DNA of 64,000 nt from Fusarium oxysporum f. sp. lycopersici 4287 (Eukaryota; Ascomycota; Sordariomycetes; Hypocreales; Nectriaceae), in NCBI RefSeq assembly GCF_000149955.1, contig NC_030988.1, positions 4,110,543 to 4,174,542 on the forward strand, in the 5' to 3' direction. The notes beneath the pieces were generated by a model that was not told the origin of the DNA, searched no databases, and worked only from the letters and a program-made list of their open reading frames with translations. Shown here in pieces: positions 10,106 to 21,397 of this stretch (the first letter of the stretch is position 1; every line of letters starts with the position of its first letter). The position numbers were made by a program, and so were the translations under genes.

Positions 10106-13100
10106 CAGCGCAGCCCCCAGATCAAATCCAATCAAACAAATTGCCAAACAAATCAATCAAATATGCCAAAATTTTATTTCAATCAAACAAATACAAAATC
10201 CTCGATTTGAAATAACATTTGATATATTTGATACACAATATGCCATCCAGCGTCCATGCTGCCAGACCGTTGACCGCACTTTCACAGCTTACCCGGAACC
10301 TGGCTGGTGAGCGACCCCAGCCAATCAAAGTCATCCATCAAGCCTTCCATTAGTGACCTACCCCAGTACCACGGTCAGGCTGGTGGGGGAGAAAGTAGCT
10401 CCTTAACTTTTACGTCCCGTCCTCGCGACATCAAGTCGCGTCGGTGCTAGTTTGTTTACCTTTCAACGCGTACCATTCCTCCCACGAGTCGACGCCTAAC
10501 CCGATGGAATCCGACGACATCATGCTTCCTTCGCCTCCACCCTCTGCCTTTTCTTTTCTTCGACCACCGAGGAATTTGGCGAGTCAATTCGAGCTGACGA
10601 CGCAGTCGGCATTGCCAGACCACCATACTGTTGCAGATCTTCCGCGAGCAGTGTGGAGGAACAAACGATATGTTTTGGAAGAGTCCTTGTCCCGGAAGGG
10701 CTCGAAGGGCCGGAAGAGCTGGATCAAGCGCCATGGATTTTTTCTTGTTGAGATCGACACTAACGATAGTCCTTTGAGTCCTTACTGGGCCTGTCGTTTG
10801 TGTGACGCGAAGGGTCAGCCTGAGTTCTTCGCCGCTGCTGCTACGAGTTCGGCAGCGGACCATCTCCGCAAGTATGTGAATGTGAATGTGACGTCGCGAG
10901 CTTGAGCATTATTGACCAACGCCAGGTCTCACAGGATTTTCGAGAGCAGTCAAGCAGCTGATCCAGATCTGTCAACCGATGAATCTGAACGGCCTAAGCG
11001 ACGACGCTTGCAGTACAGCGCCGTGCCGCGTGCTAGAGTCAAGATGATCCGAGAACTGAGCCTGGGACTTCTGATCAACACCAATGTTCCTTTTTCCTTC
11101 TTCAGCGATACATTCTTTCAGCAGCTCGCTTGGCAGCTTGACCCTCACCTAGCTGACCAGATACCATGGAGCCGGCAATCGATGGGCCGTTTGCTGGATG
11201 ACACGTACAAGTCTAAGAAAGATGAGATCAAGCAGGAGCTCTCAGATGCCCTTACTAAAATCCATCTGGGGTTCGACCTGTGGACATCGCCTAATCGGCA
11301 TGCTGTTATGGCAGTCACAGCTCATTTTCTTGACCGCCAGGGCAAGCACCAGTCGCGCCTATTGGCACTCCGTCGCCAGCTAGGGTGTCATAGCGGAGAA
11401 AGTCTTGCGGTGACGCTCGGGCAAGTTGTGCGAGAATGGAAGATAGAGGACTGAGTCGGAACCGTGATCTCGGACAACGCATCTTCAAACGACAGCTGTC
11501 TCGTGAACTTTTACGGAGATCTCGACGCAGAGATGAGTCTGGCGGACGTTCGGGCCAGACGTATGCGCTGCTATGGGCATATCCTGAACCTGGTTGCTCG
11601 CGCCTTTCTCTACGGCGAAGATTTCGAGTCTTTCGAGGCCGAATCGCAGGTATTTGATCTTCTCGGCCGGCGCGAGGATGACCTACGACACTGGAGAAAG
11701 AAAGGGCCGGTGGGAAAGCTCCACAATGTTGTCAAATTCATCAGATCTTCCCCTCAGAGGTGTGAGCTCTTCAAAAGGATCTCACGCGAGAACGACGAAG
11801 CACAAGAATACCTCTTGGCGAGTGAGTCGACGGCAGAGCTAGAGGTCGTAATGAATAACGATACGAGATGGAACTCCACTTATCTCATGATCTCTCGAGC
11901 GCTCGTCAAGCAGGGAGACATCAGGGCGTTCTTGGTCCACCCAGAAGTGGAGAAATGGCTACCGGAGGCCGACATGCTGAAGGGAGATGACTGGAGACTG
12001 TTGGCAGAAATCAAACTTATTCTTGAGCCATTCTATCTACAGACTATGAGAACGCAGGGCTGGGGCAGCGAAGGAGGTAACGGACGGCTCTGGGAAGTGA
12101 TGACGGGTATGGAGTACTTGCTGGAACACCTAGAGGATCGGAAGCTGTTCCATCATGCCGTTCCAGACGAGGCAGGGGGGCAGGACACCAACTCGCAGGC
12201 CGAGCTGGCTCGAGGGCGACCAGACCGTAACCGGCAGCTTCCTGCTCGATTTAGGGATTGCGAGACGGATATCCATCCGCGAAAGTCCAGGCAAGGCCCC
12301 CTGTCAGATCGTGGCTCGAGACAATGCGATGATGGATCAGGCAAGCCATCAGGATCATTAGGAATCGATGACATGGGAAAGGATCACCGACACTATTTAA
12401 GACTGTCCATCATGACTGCCTGGCAGAAACTAAACGAGTACTACACCAAGCTTGGAGACTCACCGTTGTTCGCTGCATCCATCATCCTCCACCCATCACT
12501 CGGCATGAACTATCTGGAGGTGAACTGGGCGTCGGAAGAGCAGCTTGTGTGGGTGAGGGATGCCAAAATTGGACTGTCTGACTACTTGGACCGTTGGTAC
12601 CACTGCAACCGGCCGGTGGATGAGCAGCAGAAGATGATCATGGACACATCGACATCCTTAAGCGTACCAAGGACGACAACTGAAGTTAGCGTGTTCAAGC
12701 AATGGATTAAAAGCAGGACAGCGAAGACCACGGTGATGGGAAGCGAGCTTGAGCGGTATCTGCGGCTAGAGCCGCAAGAGACTGAGGATCCAATCGAGTG
12801 GTGGATGGCTCACCAGGGACAATTCCCGATGATCAGCCAATTGGCTCTCGATATACTCGCGATACCGGCGATGGCGACTGATTGCGAGAGGTCGTTCAGC
12901 CTAGCCAAGCTAACGCTGACGACGCAGAGGCTTTCGATGACGACGGAAACGCTGGAGAAGTTACAATGCCTTAAGAACTGGGTCAGACATGGTGCGGTGA
13001 AGCTAGGGGCGACAATAGGTGGGGGGGAGGAGGTCCAATGGGAGATTGGAGATGTTAGCATGGAAGCATAGAGAGTCAGATTTGAAATATTTGAAATATT

Positions 13101-13197
13101 TGAATAAATATTTCAAACAACAAATCCAGTCTTGAGAGTTATCAAATATCTCAAATATGACCCCGGATTTGATTTGTTTGATTTGAGGGCAGCGCTG
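10106..13197 (+). mobile_element. hAT-family DNA transposon, complete with target duplication
   Basis: The two ends are inverted: the left end reads CAGCGCAGCCCCCAGATCAA and the right end, on the opposite strand, CAGCGCTGCCCTCAAATCAA. The same 8 bases, ATCGTGGG, lie directly outside both ends (10098-10105 and 13198-13205). An 8-bp duplication is the hallmark of hAT insertion, so the 3,092-bp element is fully delimited. Sub-terminal DNA on both sides is rich in CAAAT/ATTTG repeats, likely transposase binding sites. Confidence 0.93.
10504..13071 (+). pseudogene. hAT transposase, one in-frame stop
   Basis: The N-terminus carries a BED-like zinc finger (CRLC...HLRK). A short in-frame intron (about 10872-10929, GTATGT..CAG) removes the stop at 10903 and joins HLRK to SHRIFES. 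The catalytic domain includes FDLWTSPN, VISDNASSN and CYGHILNLVA. The C-terminus holds the hAT dimerisation domain (LALDILAIPAMATDCERSFS). A TGA at 11452-11454 breaks the frame between KIED and VGTV, and the same frame continues afterwards. CGA-to-TGA would explain it. No other lesion is visible, so this copy is nearly intact but probably cannot make transposase without readthrough. Confidence 0.88.
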
Positions 13198-13604
13198 ATC
13201 GTGGGGTCGCTTTGCGGAGTAATTTCGGGAAATCGTATGTGATTACACAACTGCCATCTGATAAGTGCCCGGCGCCGCGCACACGAATTTCTCGACGGTT
13301 AGGAGCCAAATCGATGCAATTTCAGGGCTGGAGGACTGCTACGCTCTGGCGGTCCGTTTGGTTCAAGAGCGATGCTGTATAGACGAGCGGGCGCTGAGAT
13401 ATTTGCGTGTGCAGCGGCTGGGGGGCCAGGCTTCGCTGCAAGGACTACGATATAGCAATGCACTGATCCTGCTGCTCCTTAATATTCAAAAAAAAAGAAA
13501 GAAAAAAAAAAGATTCAATAAAAAAAAATGCGCTTTCTAGATAGATAGATAGATACGGACTAGTTATAGCTATAAATATATAAAGATCCTACCTGACAGC
13601 CAGC
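13198..13604. other. Spacer between hAT and Crypton
   Basis: This holds the right hAT target copy, the word GATAAGTGC at 13260, and GGCGCCGCGCACACGA at 13271-13286. The last recurs on the far side of the Crypton at 16222-16237. A-rich runs lie at about 13488-13530. No gene seen. Confidence 0.5.
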
Positions 13605-16134
13605 TTACCGTCGTCGAGGGGCGGTCCGCCTCCTCCCTAGCCGAGCCCAGCGCCCCCGATGGCCCTGGCCCCGAGTCGGCCTTGGTCCCGGGCCTGAGTC
13701 ATCGGGCACGGGGGTCCCTACCTGTACCCGTATCCTGCCCTGGCCCTGGCCCCGCCGGCGGCGCTGTTTGAGCTCATCGACGAGCCGGTTCAAGCTCCGG
13801 CCGGCGCGTAAGAGCTCTAGCTCTGCAACTGCCTCCTCCTCGTTCTTGCCGGACGCCGTGCGGGCCAAGAGCTCATCCCAGATCACCTTCCGGCGACAGA
13901 ACTGCACCCTGATCCCGTTCCCCGGGCGCCAGCGGCTTCCCCACGTCTCTTCTAGCACCCGTACGGCCGGCTGACCTGCAATCCCTTCCTCCCATTCCTT
14001 CCAGACATCCCGCACTGTAAAGACCTTGGCCAGGGCTGCAACGACGGGCATACCTGGTACTGGAGGCTCTGGAGCCGGAGCCGGAGCCGTATTGAAGTTC
14101 AAGGTAGGGGCTGTCGACGGCGCCGGCGCCGGCGCCAGCGACACTGCTGGCCCGGCTCCAAAGTGGCCGGTAAAGGTGACAGGGACCTTGCCTTGGAGGA
14201 GGGCATCGAGGCCGTCCTGAATTCCTTCTAGCCGGGCCTCTAGCCGGATGGCCAGCCGCTGGCTATTCTGTAAGACGGCCTCGCGTGTGCTCTCTAACAC
14301 ACCGCTAAGCTCTGGCAGCGCGCGTTGTACGAGCAGGCTTAACGGCCCCGTAGCCCCTACCGCGTCAGAGCGAACGGCGACGGCGAACTCATCCCATTCG
14401 GGCCCGTTAAAAGGGGCGTAGGCGAAGAAGGGTAGCGACGGATAGCGAGGCTGCAATACAGCCAGGTCCTGTAACAGTACTATGCGCAGGCGCCGCATAA
14501 GCTTAAGGAAGCCGTCGGCGGCTAGGTCGTCGTCGTCGAGGCCACCTTCTGCCCAGCATTGCCGGCGCGCGCGAGCCTCAAAGCGAGGCTCCCACTCCTC
14601 GATCCACGGCCAGAGCTGCTTTTGTAAGACGTACGGGGGCTCGTGGGCCGCACGCGCGAGGAAGTAGTCCCCGGGTGACGCCGAGAAGCCGGCAACAATA
14701 CGCATGAACTGGCGCGGTAGACGCGTAAGATAGGCCTGGCAGAGCACGTTCTGGTTCCAGCGGCCGGCCTGCAAGATCTGGGCGAGCGATGTGCCGTGGG
14801 TCTCCGCGTCCTGGGCGCCTACCCTGCGCGGGAGGTGCGTCTTCTTTGACGCCATAAGGCCAGCAGCACCGAAGATACGCCAGGTCTCTTGTAGCTGCGT
14901 CGGGTACGAGAGCTCCTGCTCGCGGTCCCGTCCGACAAGAACCTTGATCCGATACCAGTCCTGGCGGCGCCGGAAGGACGGGGACGGCTCGCCGGCGACG
15001 TGCCAGCGCCAGAAGAAGAGCTGTGCTAAGGCCCCCTGCGTACAGAACAACGGGTCCTTATGCCGGAGGGCACCCATGAACTCTTTCTTTGTCGTCTTGT
15101 TTAGCTTACCGTCTCGCAAAAGGGTAACGAGGCAGCAACAGGGGGTCGGGCCTTCTGAAGACGGATAGTCGAGTAGAGACAGGTCTGCAAGCTCCATCTT
15201 ACGGCGGTTTTCCCCCCGTAAGAGGTAGTAGTGGCCGAATAGAAGGTCAACTCGCGTACGGAGGTTTTGGGGCATGTATGCGGCCCCGCTGAGAAGGAGA
15301 TCCTGGACCCGGAGCCATTCGTCGGGTGAATAGCCGGCCTGGATCCCGTCAGTCCCGCGGTCTTTAAAGGAGGCGCGGTCGTGCTTCCCCCGCTGCCGGC
15401 CGCGTTGCTCAAGGAAGCCTCGTACGGCGGCGCCCCGGGGGTTTTCCGTGTTTGCGTTGCCGTGGGCTACCTGGAGCCGCCAGAGCTCGATAACGGCCGC
15501 GATATAGGCGTCGATAGTGCCCCTCGTAAGCAGAGATCCTTCGGCAATGTCTGCTGCAGCCGGCGCAAGGGCCGTGGGTGGCACGTAGCCCTCGCGGTCG
15601 TCCGCAAGCAGCTCGGCGGCCTCGGCCAGGGGGACCTCTAGAGCTTCGGCTAGGCTTTCGGCTTCTGCCAGGGCCGCGGCCTCGAGCTGCTCCTGTTCGA
15701 GCTGCCGCCGTAACTTTACAGCCTTTCCTTTGCCCTTGCCCTTACCCCGTGCCCGTGGTTTCTTTTGCGGCGGGGCAACGCGTCGTAAGAGGATATCCTC
15801 TTTGAGCCACGCTGCTAGCTTGTCTGGAGTTACGAGCTCGCCGTCGGGCCAGCTATAAAGTGAGCCGTCTGCCGCAGCCCGAGGTGTACGGCACCAGGCC
15901 TATAAGTCCTCGTCTGTTAGCCGCCCATGGGACTCTACGTAAAAAAAAAAGAGACAAGGGCAAAGGGGAAAAGAGAGGGCGGCGGCCGGGGGAACGCGCC
16001 TTCCACTCCCGCTGCTTCGCAGCATAACTCCGTGCCGTGTTCGCCGGCTGTTCGTCCTTCTTCGCCTGAAGGCCCGCCCTCCGGGTGGCACGGGCACGCT
16101 CGTCTGCGGCCGTGTACGAGTCGTCTGCGGCCAT
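13605..16134 (-). pseudogene. Crypton tyrosine recombinase, one in-frame stop
   Basis: Read on the minus strand, exon 1 starts at 16134 (MAADDSYTAADER). An intron of about 70-120 bp then leads into ESHGRLTDEDL, a TAG stop (15900-15902), and an open frame to 13605. The core shows the tyrosine-recombinase residues: Arg in YYLLRGENRR, the H-x-x-R box in THLPRR, and the Tyr in LCQAYLTRLP. The C-terminus matches a GCR1_C-type DNA-binding domain (VRDVWKEWEEG, SRWRPG, RRKVIWDEL). This order is typical of fungal Cryptons, which move as DNA circles by recombination. The TAG fits a CAG-to-TAG change. GC content is clearly higher than in the neighbours. Confidence 0.85.
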
Positions 16135-16312
16135 CTCGGTCGATCAAGGCCTTTCTACGTGGTGTTTGTTTCCTGTCTGGGGCCTGATAAGTTGCGGGGA
16201 ACTTATCAAAAGCACTTATCAGGCGCCGCGCACACGATTTCACGGGCCGCTTTTTGCGGGGGATAAGTCGTCACGTGGTCGGAGCGAATTACGACGTAAT
16301 TGCGGGCACCAT
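16135..16312. other. Right flank of Crypton with repeated GATAAGT words
   Basis: GATAAGT or its complement occurs at 16186-16192, 16201-16207, 16214-16220 and 16262-16268. GGCGCCGCGCACACGA at 16222-16237 repeats the left-flank copy in direct orientation. These may be recombinase sites or remains of the target, but I cannot fix the element border. Confidence 0.45.
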
Positions 16313-18160
16313 CGATAAGCATGTGAACCATCCAAGTATGTGAACCACTTTTCTTACACCATATAGGTAGATATCATCATAAAAACACAACAAATCAATT
16401 AATCAATTAAAACTACTCACTATATTCTTCCCCAGACATCCCAATTACTACTTGACACGTTCTTGCATTATGTCCGGGCTTACCGCACACTCCACAGCGC
16501 CGAACCCCCGGTCCGACCGACTTTCTTTGACCACTACTTCTTGACGATTCTGCAACTACCTGCGCATCAACATCCATCTGATCAATTGCCTGCCTTGCTT
16601 CATCTACTGTCATTACTCCTCCCTTCTGTAGTCGGGTTCTTTTTGCCCTTCGGCACCGGCTTAGTATCTTATTTGCCTCTTGAACATCATCCAGCCTGGC
16701 TGTCAGTAAGGTAATCTTATGCATACGTTCCTTTGTTGACTTCTCTAGAGACTTCATAGCTTCAATAACCGACTCTGGAGAGCTACTGTGATGTCTTCTG
16801 ATTCGTCGTTCAAGGTATTCAGACTGAGAGCCAGCCTCAAGCACGGTCTTTGGCGTCTTTGAGACCCAAGGGGTTGAAGGGTTAGCGACCTCTTCAGCAG
16901 GCGTCGGAGTCCGCAGCTGCACATCAAGCTTTGAGACCACACTTTCTGGATCTAAAGGAACAAGCCCGGCTCCTCTAAAGGCTGACTTGATATTTCTTTC
17001 GGTCATAGTAGCTTGATGCGCTGCATAAAAGGCCGGGAAGAACTCGGTCTTAGAAACATGTGTTATAGAGCATCTGATCAAATGCTCTATTTCTCGACCA
17101 TAAGCGTTTTTAAGCAGGTTAAAGTACCCGACATCAAGAGGCTGGAGTAGATGAGACGAATGAGGTGGCATACAAAGTGTAATAATCTTATGTTCCTCGC
17201 AATATCTCTCAAAATCGACAGAGTGGTGACTTTCATGGCCATCGAGGATCAGAAGACGATAGGAACCAACTGATCGGTTGCTTGTACACCGATCAAAGTG
17301 CTTTAGCCACTCAAGTCCTATCTCGTTATCGATCCAGCCATTTTGGCTTGTCGCAATAGCCCAATCGGCTGGGAGGTTACTTTCTCGGTACCAGTTGGCG
17401 AGGTGATATTGGCCCCCACCGATGATAAACGGCTGGATCGCCCAGCCTGCCGCATTAATCGCCTGAATGACCGTAATCCATTCCCGGTTTCCAGGCTGCA
17501 CTGATTTAGGTCGTCCACGCCTGTCTGTGCCTGTGACAACCATTCCGCTTGCAATCATGCCTATAAGGAAGCCAGTCTCGTCAAAGTTCCAGATATCATC
17601 TGATCGGATACCGTACTTTGCAATTGTATTCTGTACAAGCCTAAACCAGCCACGAATAATAGTCGGATCTTCGCATTTGGCTCTCTGGTAGTCATATCTC
17701 CGAAATAAACGCGTCTTTAGCTCTGGTTGCCGCTTGACGAAGTTATGAGCCCAGCGCTTACCGACAGGTAGCGCATCGCGGTCAGCGAGCAGTCGGTTGG
17801 CCATTTCTTCAACAGCACGCAGTCGGGGAGGAAATCCTCGCGTATCTAGGTCGAGAATAAACTGAACTATAATCTGTTCCTCTAGATTTGATAAACGGCG
17901 TGATTTTGGAATCCAATCGCGTCGAGATTGGAGACCATTCTGTCGGCGACTTAAGGTTATGCGATTAACTTTATATATATCTGCAGCGCATCGGAGGCTT
18001 AATTTAGGATTAGTTTGAAGTGCCTGAAGGGCAAGAAGTATTCTAGCTTCGTAATTTGGGTCTGACATGCTTGGTGGTTGATAAATCAATTGATTAAGTG
18101 AAAAGTTAGGTGTAAGAGGGAAAAGTGGTTCACATGCTTGGATGGTTCACATGCTTATCG
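16313..18160 (-). mobile_element. pogo-like Tc1/mariner transposon A
   Basis: Both ends carry the same inverted repeat of about 41 bp. It starts CGATAAGCATGTGAACCATC and contains GTGAACC twice. The left copy is 16313-16353 and the right copy about 18120-18160. The transposase runs between them on the minus strand. I cannot see a clear TA duplication outside the ends, so the outermost bases are uncertain by a few positions. Confidence 0.82.
16413..18089 (-). CDS. pogo-like transposase (558 aa), intact
   Basis: The order is a psq-type helix-turn-helix (residues about 12-60), a CENP-B-type second HTH (about 68-135, ending YDYQRAK) and a DDE domain. The catalytic carboxylates appear at D170 (NFDETGF), D283 (LILDGHESH) and D319 (LLQPLDVGYF). 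The tail has coiled-coil character and ends in a CCHC zinc knuckle (CGVCGKPGHNARTC), a common addition in fungal copies of this family. No stop or frameshift is visible. This is the only pogo copy in the window with a whole frame, so it could supply transposase to related ends nearby. Confidence 0.92.
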   Translation of the reverse strand: MIYQPPSMSDPNYEARILLALQALQTNPKLSLRCAADIYKVNRITLSRRQNGLQSRRDWIPKSRRLSNLEEQIIVQFILDLDTRGFPPRLRAVEEMANRLLADRDALPVGKRWAHNFVKRQPELKTRLFRRYDYQRAKCEDPTIIRGWFRLVQNTIAKYGIRSDDIWNFDETGFLIGMIASGMVVTGTDRRGRPKSVQPGNREWITVIQAINAAGWAIQPFIIGGGQYHLANWYRESNLPADWAIATSQNGWIDNEIGLEWLKHFDRCTSNRSVGSYRLLILDGHESHHSVDFERYCEEHKIITLCMPPHSSHLLQPLDVGYFNLLKNAYGREIEHLIRCSITHVSKTEFFPAFYAAHQATMTERNIKSAFRGAGLVPLDPESVVSKLDVQLRTPTPAEEVANPSTPWVSKTPKTVLEAGSQSEYLERRIRRHHSSSPESVIEAMKSLEKSTKERMHKITLLTARLDDVQEANKILSRCRRAKRTRLQKGGVMTVDEARQAIDQMDVDAQVVAESSRSSGQRKSVGPGVRRCGVCGKPGHNARTCQVVIGMSGEEYSE

Positions 18161-18271
18161 TGTACGTTAACGGTATTAGTTAGGGAATCAATGTAATAAA
18201 AGAAAATAACTACTATGCTAGGATAAGAACTATGTTATTAATTTCATACGATATTAAACCTAGTTTGTAGC

Positions 18272-19204
18272 TCAAGAGGTAATAAACTCTTCAATAACCT
18301 GATTAAATAACTTGGGGTTCTCCCAGAATATAAAGTGGCTTCCCTTCTCCTTAGCTGTAAAAGTTCGGCTCTTCGCACCAGGGATCCGAGACGCAGCCCA
18401 GGCGATACCCGAAGCATTATTAATACTAATATCGCCAGAGATGATCAGTGACGGGATATCAATGCGCGGCAGGACATCACGCCAGTCGGCAAAGGCGTGG
18501 TTGATGAGCAATGTGGCGGCGTGTTTGTCGCTCATTTTTTGATTCTCTGAAAGCACCCACTTGTAGTCTGCTTCAGAAATCTGAGGAGAGAACATTGACT
18601 TGACGAAAGGAGGGGTCTCGAGGGTCATATTATGAGCGAAGGTGTAGGTCTGCTCTGGCGTGAAGAGGGCAGCAGACCATGTATCAGCTTGCTGCTTTGT
18701 CCATGTGGGATCACGAACGAGAACTGATGACTGGTCAACGATGGCGAAATGGTCGACTCGTTTACGCTCCTCAGGGTACTGGTCCCAAAAAGCCCATGTA
18801 ACAGATGAACCCATAGAATGGGCAATGATGCTCACGTTCCGGAGGTTGAGAGTAGTCAAGACGTCGTTGAGATCGGCTCCAAAGCGACTCAGTCGATAAC
18901 CAAAGTCAGGCTTCTCTGACTCGCCATGGCCACGCATATCGTACGCAGTCACGCGGTAGCCAGACTCAGAAAAGTACTTGACTTGCTTTTTCCACTCCGC
19001 AGCAGTTTGTCGCCATCCCGGAATAAACAGCAGATTCTGACCACCCTGGGGACCAGCCTGAGTATAATTGAGCTTGATCCCATCCTGGGTCTTTACTTGA
19101 CCAATCTCAAGTGGGTAACCCGTGGCTGAGGCATCGATTTTGCTTCTGATGACTGACGCATGAAGCGCTTGGAAGAAGCTGGCGAGGAGGAAAAGGCCCT
19201 TCAT
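18272..19204 (-). CDS. Secreted alpha/beta hydrolase (310 aa)
   Basis: The fold is shown by the oxyanion region FIPGWRQ, the DMRGHGES turn, and the nucleophile elbow AHSMGS with Ser130. Asp258 (IISGDIS) and His290 (KGSHFIF) complete a likely catalytic triad. I chose the start at 19204 rather than the upstream Met at 19264. From 19204 the protein begins with a signal peptide (MKGLFLLASFFQALHAS), while the longer version adds a polar extension. Substrate is unknown; the family includes esterases, epoxide hydrolases and haloperoxidase-like enzymes. The frame has no introns or lesions. Confidence 0.85.
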   Translation of the reverse strand: MKGLFLLASFFQALHASVIRSKIDASATGYPLEIGQVKTQDGIKLNYTQAGPQGGQNLLFIPGWRQTAAEWKKQVKYFSESGYRVTAYDMRGHGESEKPDFGYRLSRFGADLNDVLTTLNLRNVSIIAHSMGSSVTWAFWDQYPEERKRVDHFAIVDQSSVLVRDPTWTKQQADTWSAALFTPEQTYTFAHNMTLETPPFVKSMFSPQISEADYKWVLSENQKMSDKHAATLLINHAFADWRDVLPRIDIPSLIISGDISINNASGIAWAASRIPGAKSRTFTAKEKGSHFIFWENPKLFNQVIEEFITS

Positions 19205-20099
19205 CTTTGAGTTTCGGCTGCGAACTTGCTTGTTACCGGTCGAATGATGTGCAGTGAGTGACACGGAGATCGACAGGTGGAAGTGACAAGATGGGAGGAA
19301 CGGGACAAAAAGTCAAGGGGAGCAGGTGGGAAGTAGAAAAAGCAATGAAGAGGCTTTCATCCTTGTACGGATACTTGAGGCGGATCCTTCTTGATGACCC
19401 AGACCCTTCTGGGTGACCTGGACCAGGACCCTTCAAAGACCGTCCAGGGTGTGATCCAATAGTAGCATAAGTATTTCGAGTGAGACCAAAAATTCAATAT
19501 TTCCTCCAAGGACATTCGAGTCCATGGCTGGGACTATGACAAGGAATACACAAAACGTAAAGATTGGATGGCACGGAATTGGAGTGTAAAAGGCAAATAC
19601 TCCTGCCGCTACAGACTATCTTAGTATTGATCTACACTCATGTCTGGGATGCCAATCCTGGTGTGAGGCTTTACATCGGCTGGGACGTGCCGGGGGAGGG
19701 GGGTGAGTGGGGTTTATCTGACTCGGGCATGACTTGAATCCAACGGTTATTGGTCAGTTCAAGCTTGCACCCTCTGTTTTGGAAGCGAGTTCGTTAGTGC
19801 TCTTCATGTTGGACAGTGTCTTCTGCAGCAGCTGAAACAGGGATCGCAGTCGGGTTGTCAGCAAGTTGGACAGAACCAATAGCACACCACTTTCTGATGG
19901 CTTTCAATCTTTCTTTCTGTTGGTTCCAAGAGACATGGATAGCTATACGAGATCGAATGCTGGCATTTCTTCACAGTGCTATCAAGAATCATCAAAAGTC
20001 AAACAGTATATACACGTTTTCATTTGTTGAAATTGCTGCCATCATGTAAACTCTACTATACTGATTCTGATATTACAGTCCACCAGCTAAAAACTGCCA
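19205..20099. other. Intergenic region
   Basis: It contains the 5' side of the hydrolase gene and the 3' side of the rhodopsin-domain gene. I see no further gene. A short imperfect repeat of CAGACCC/GGACCAGGACCC type lies at 19399-19438. Confidence 0.4.
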
Positions 20100-21397
20100 T
20101 CACTGCTTGTAATTATCCTCGACCCCTGCAAGTCGCACTTGACTCGAGTTTGACAAGGAAGCCATCTCAATTGAGCTGATATCGATCTCCGTGTGCTTCC
20201 TAATCCCAGCATGTCCCTCCAACTGGCCCTCATTTGTCGATTCAATCTGACTCCATTGAGATCGTTGGCGCGATCGTTCGAAAAGATTCGTACCCGTTCT
20301 CGCTGTTGACTTTGGTTGAGATTTGGACTCGTGACTTGCACTGTAGCTGCGTGTGAAGGCGTTCTGGAAGGCTTTCCATGGTATGAATCTAATGATGGGT
20401 CGGAGTGAGGGGAGACAGACGCTGATAACGCCGCAACAATTTTCGACAATGGTCCATAGAACTGAGTTGTCGACTGTCCAATTGACGGCAAAGGTTCCAA
20501 AGTCGACTTTGGTAATTAATTCTAGTCGAATGATGGACGTGATGACAACACTTGCGACAAAGTCAGTCGGCAGCAATGATCTGTAGATGAAGGGGACTCA
20601 CAAGCCACCGAGTATAAAAAACAGAATAACGAAACATTTTTGTGTGAGTGTAATCTTGAGTTGTAATACTTGCGGAATCGGTAGAACAACCAGAACCAAA
20701 TCGGCCACAATATTCGGAATCGAAGTGCCAAAGAAAAACCCATTCAAGTCGACGCATTTTACATCGGGTTGTTGTTTCGCGATCGGATCCCAGTTTGCGT
20801 GTACTGGGACGCATTGAAGAGCAGAGACAATAAACTGTTCTTTAATCAGCTATAACATATAAAAATGGCGACAAAAGAGTGAACACTGACCGCGGAAGTA
20901 AACCAGAGAAGAATGCACATTCCAATATAGTAGATAGACCTTCGGATGTAGGTTGATGACGCAAAGACTCTCCAGTAGAACATTAGAATAGAAAACTTGA
21001 GACTGATTTGATTGCAATAATAGAACATCTCGGCGACGTATGCTCCTTTGGCGTTATGGCTCAAGAGTTCATTTGTGATGGGCTCTTCGCCACTAAGGAG
21101 ACCAAGGCTGGGGAGGCATGACAACACACAGGCGCAGAACCCTCCCGTCATGAACTGAAAAGAAAGACGTATCAGTTCGCGAACCTCGACTGGGATAGCA
21201 TGCGAAAAACTTACCAGACCAGTTAGCGATAACCAGTCATCCCACCAGAAGGGACTTTTTGCCAAGACACGACTGAAAAATCGTAGAGAAACGGTCAACA
21301 TAGCCAAAGGGAAGCATATTGAAAAGACAAGGATTGTTCGGTTCCGATAGCCTTTTGTCATGAACTCGACGTCTGATAACTCGAGTTGGCTAGACAT
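20100..21397 (-). CDS. Seven-TM rhodopsin-domain (PTH11-type) membrane protein
   Basis: Four exons on the minus strand (21215-21397, 20891-21154, 20602-20834, 20100-20580) join into a 386-aa frame with GT..AG introns. Family blocks are SLRFFSRV, WWDDWLSL, LYY-like MFYYCNQISLKFSILMFYWRVF, QCVPVHANWDP, CVDLNGFFFG, DLVLVVLPIPQVLQL and IIRLELI. They fit the fungal rhodopsin-domain integral membrane family, whose PTH11-like members are thought to be receptors. The C-terminal tail is long, polar and Ser/Arg-rich, as expected for a cytosolic signalling tail. All seven helices can be placed and no lesion is seen. The ligand is unknown. Confidence 0.85.

Noticed and set aside
15584..15584. GTG at 15584 as the start of the Crypton recombinase
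   Set aside because: The frame stays open upstream to a TAG at 15900 and conserved sequence continues to an ATG at 16134.
13605..16134. Crypton recombinase as a Starship captain (DUF3435)
   Set aside because: The C-terminal GCR1_C-type domain and the small size of the unit fit a Crypton, and no cargo or captain-type domain is seen.
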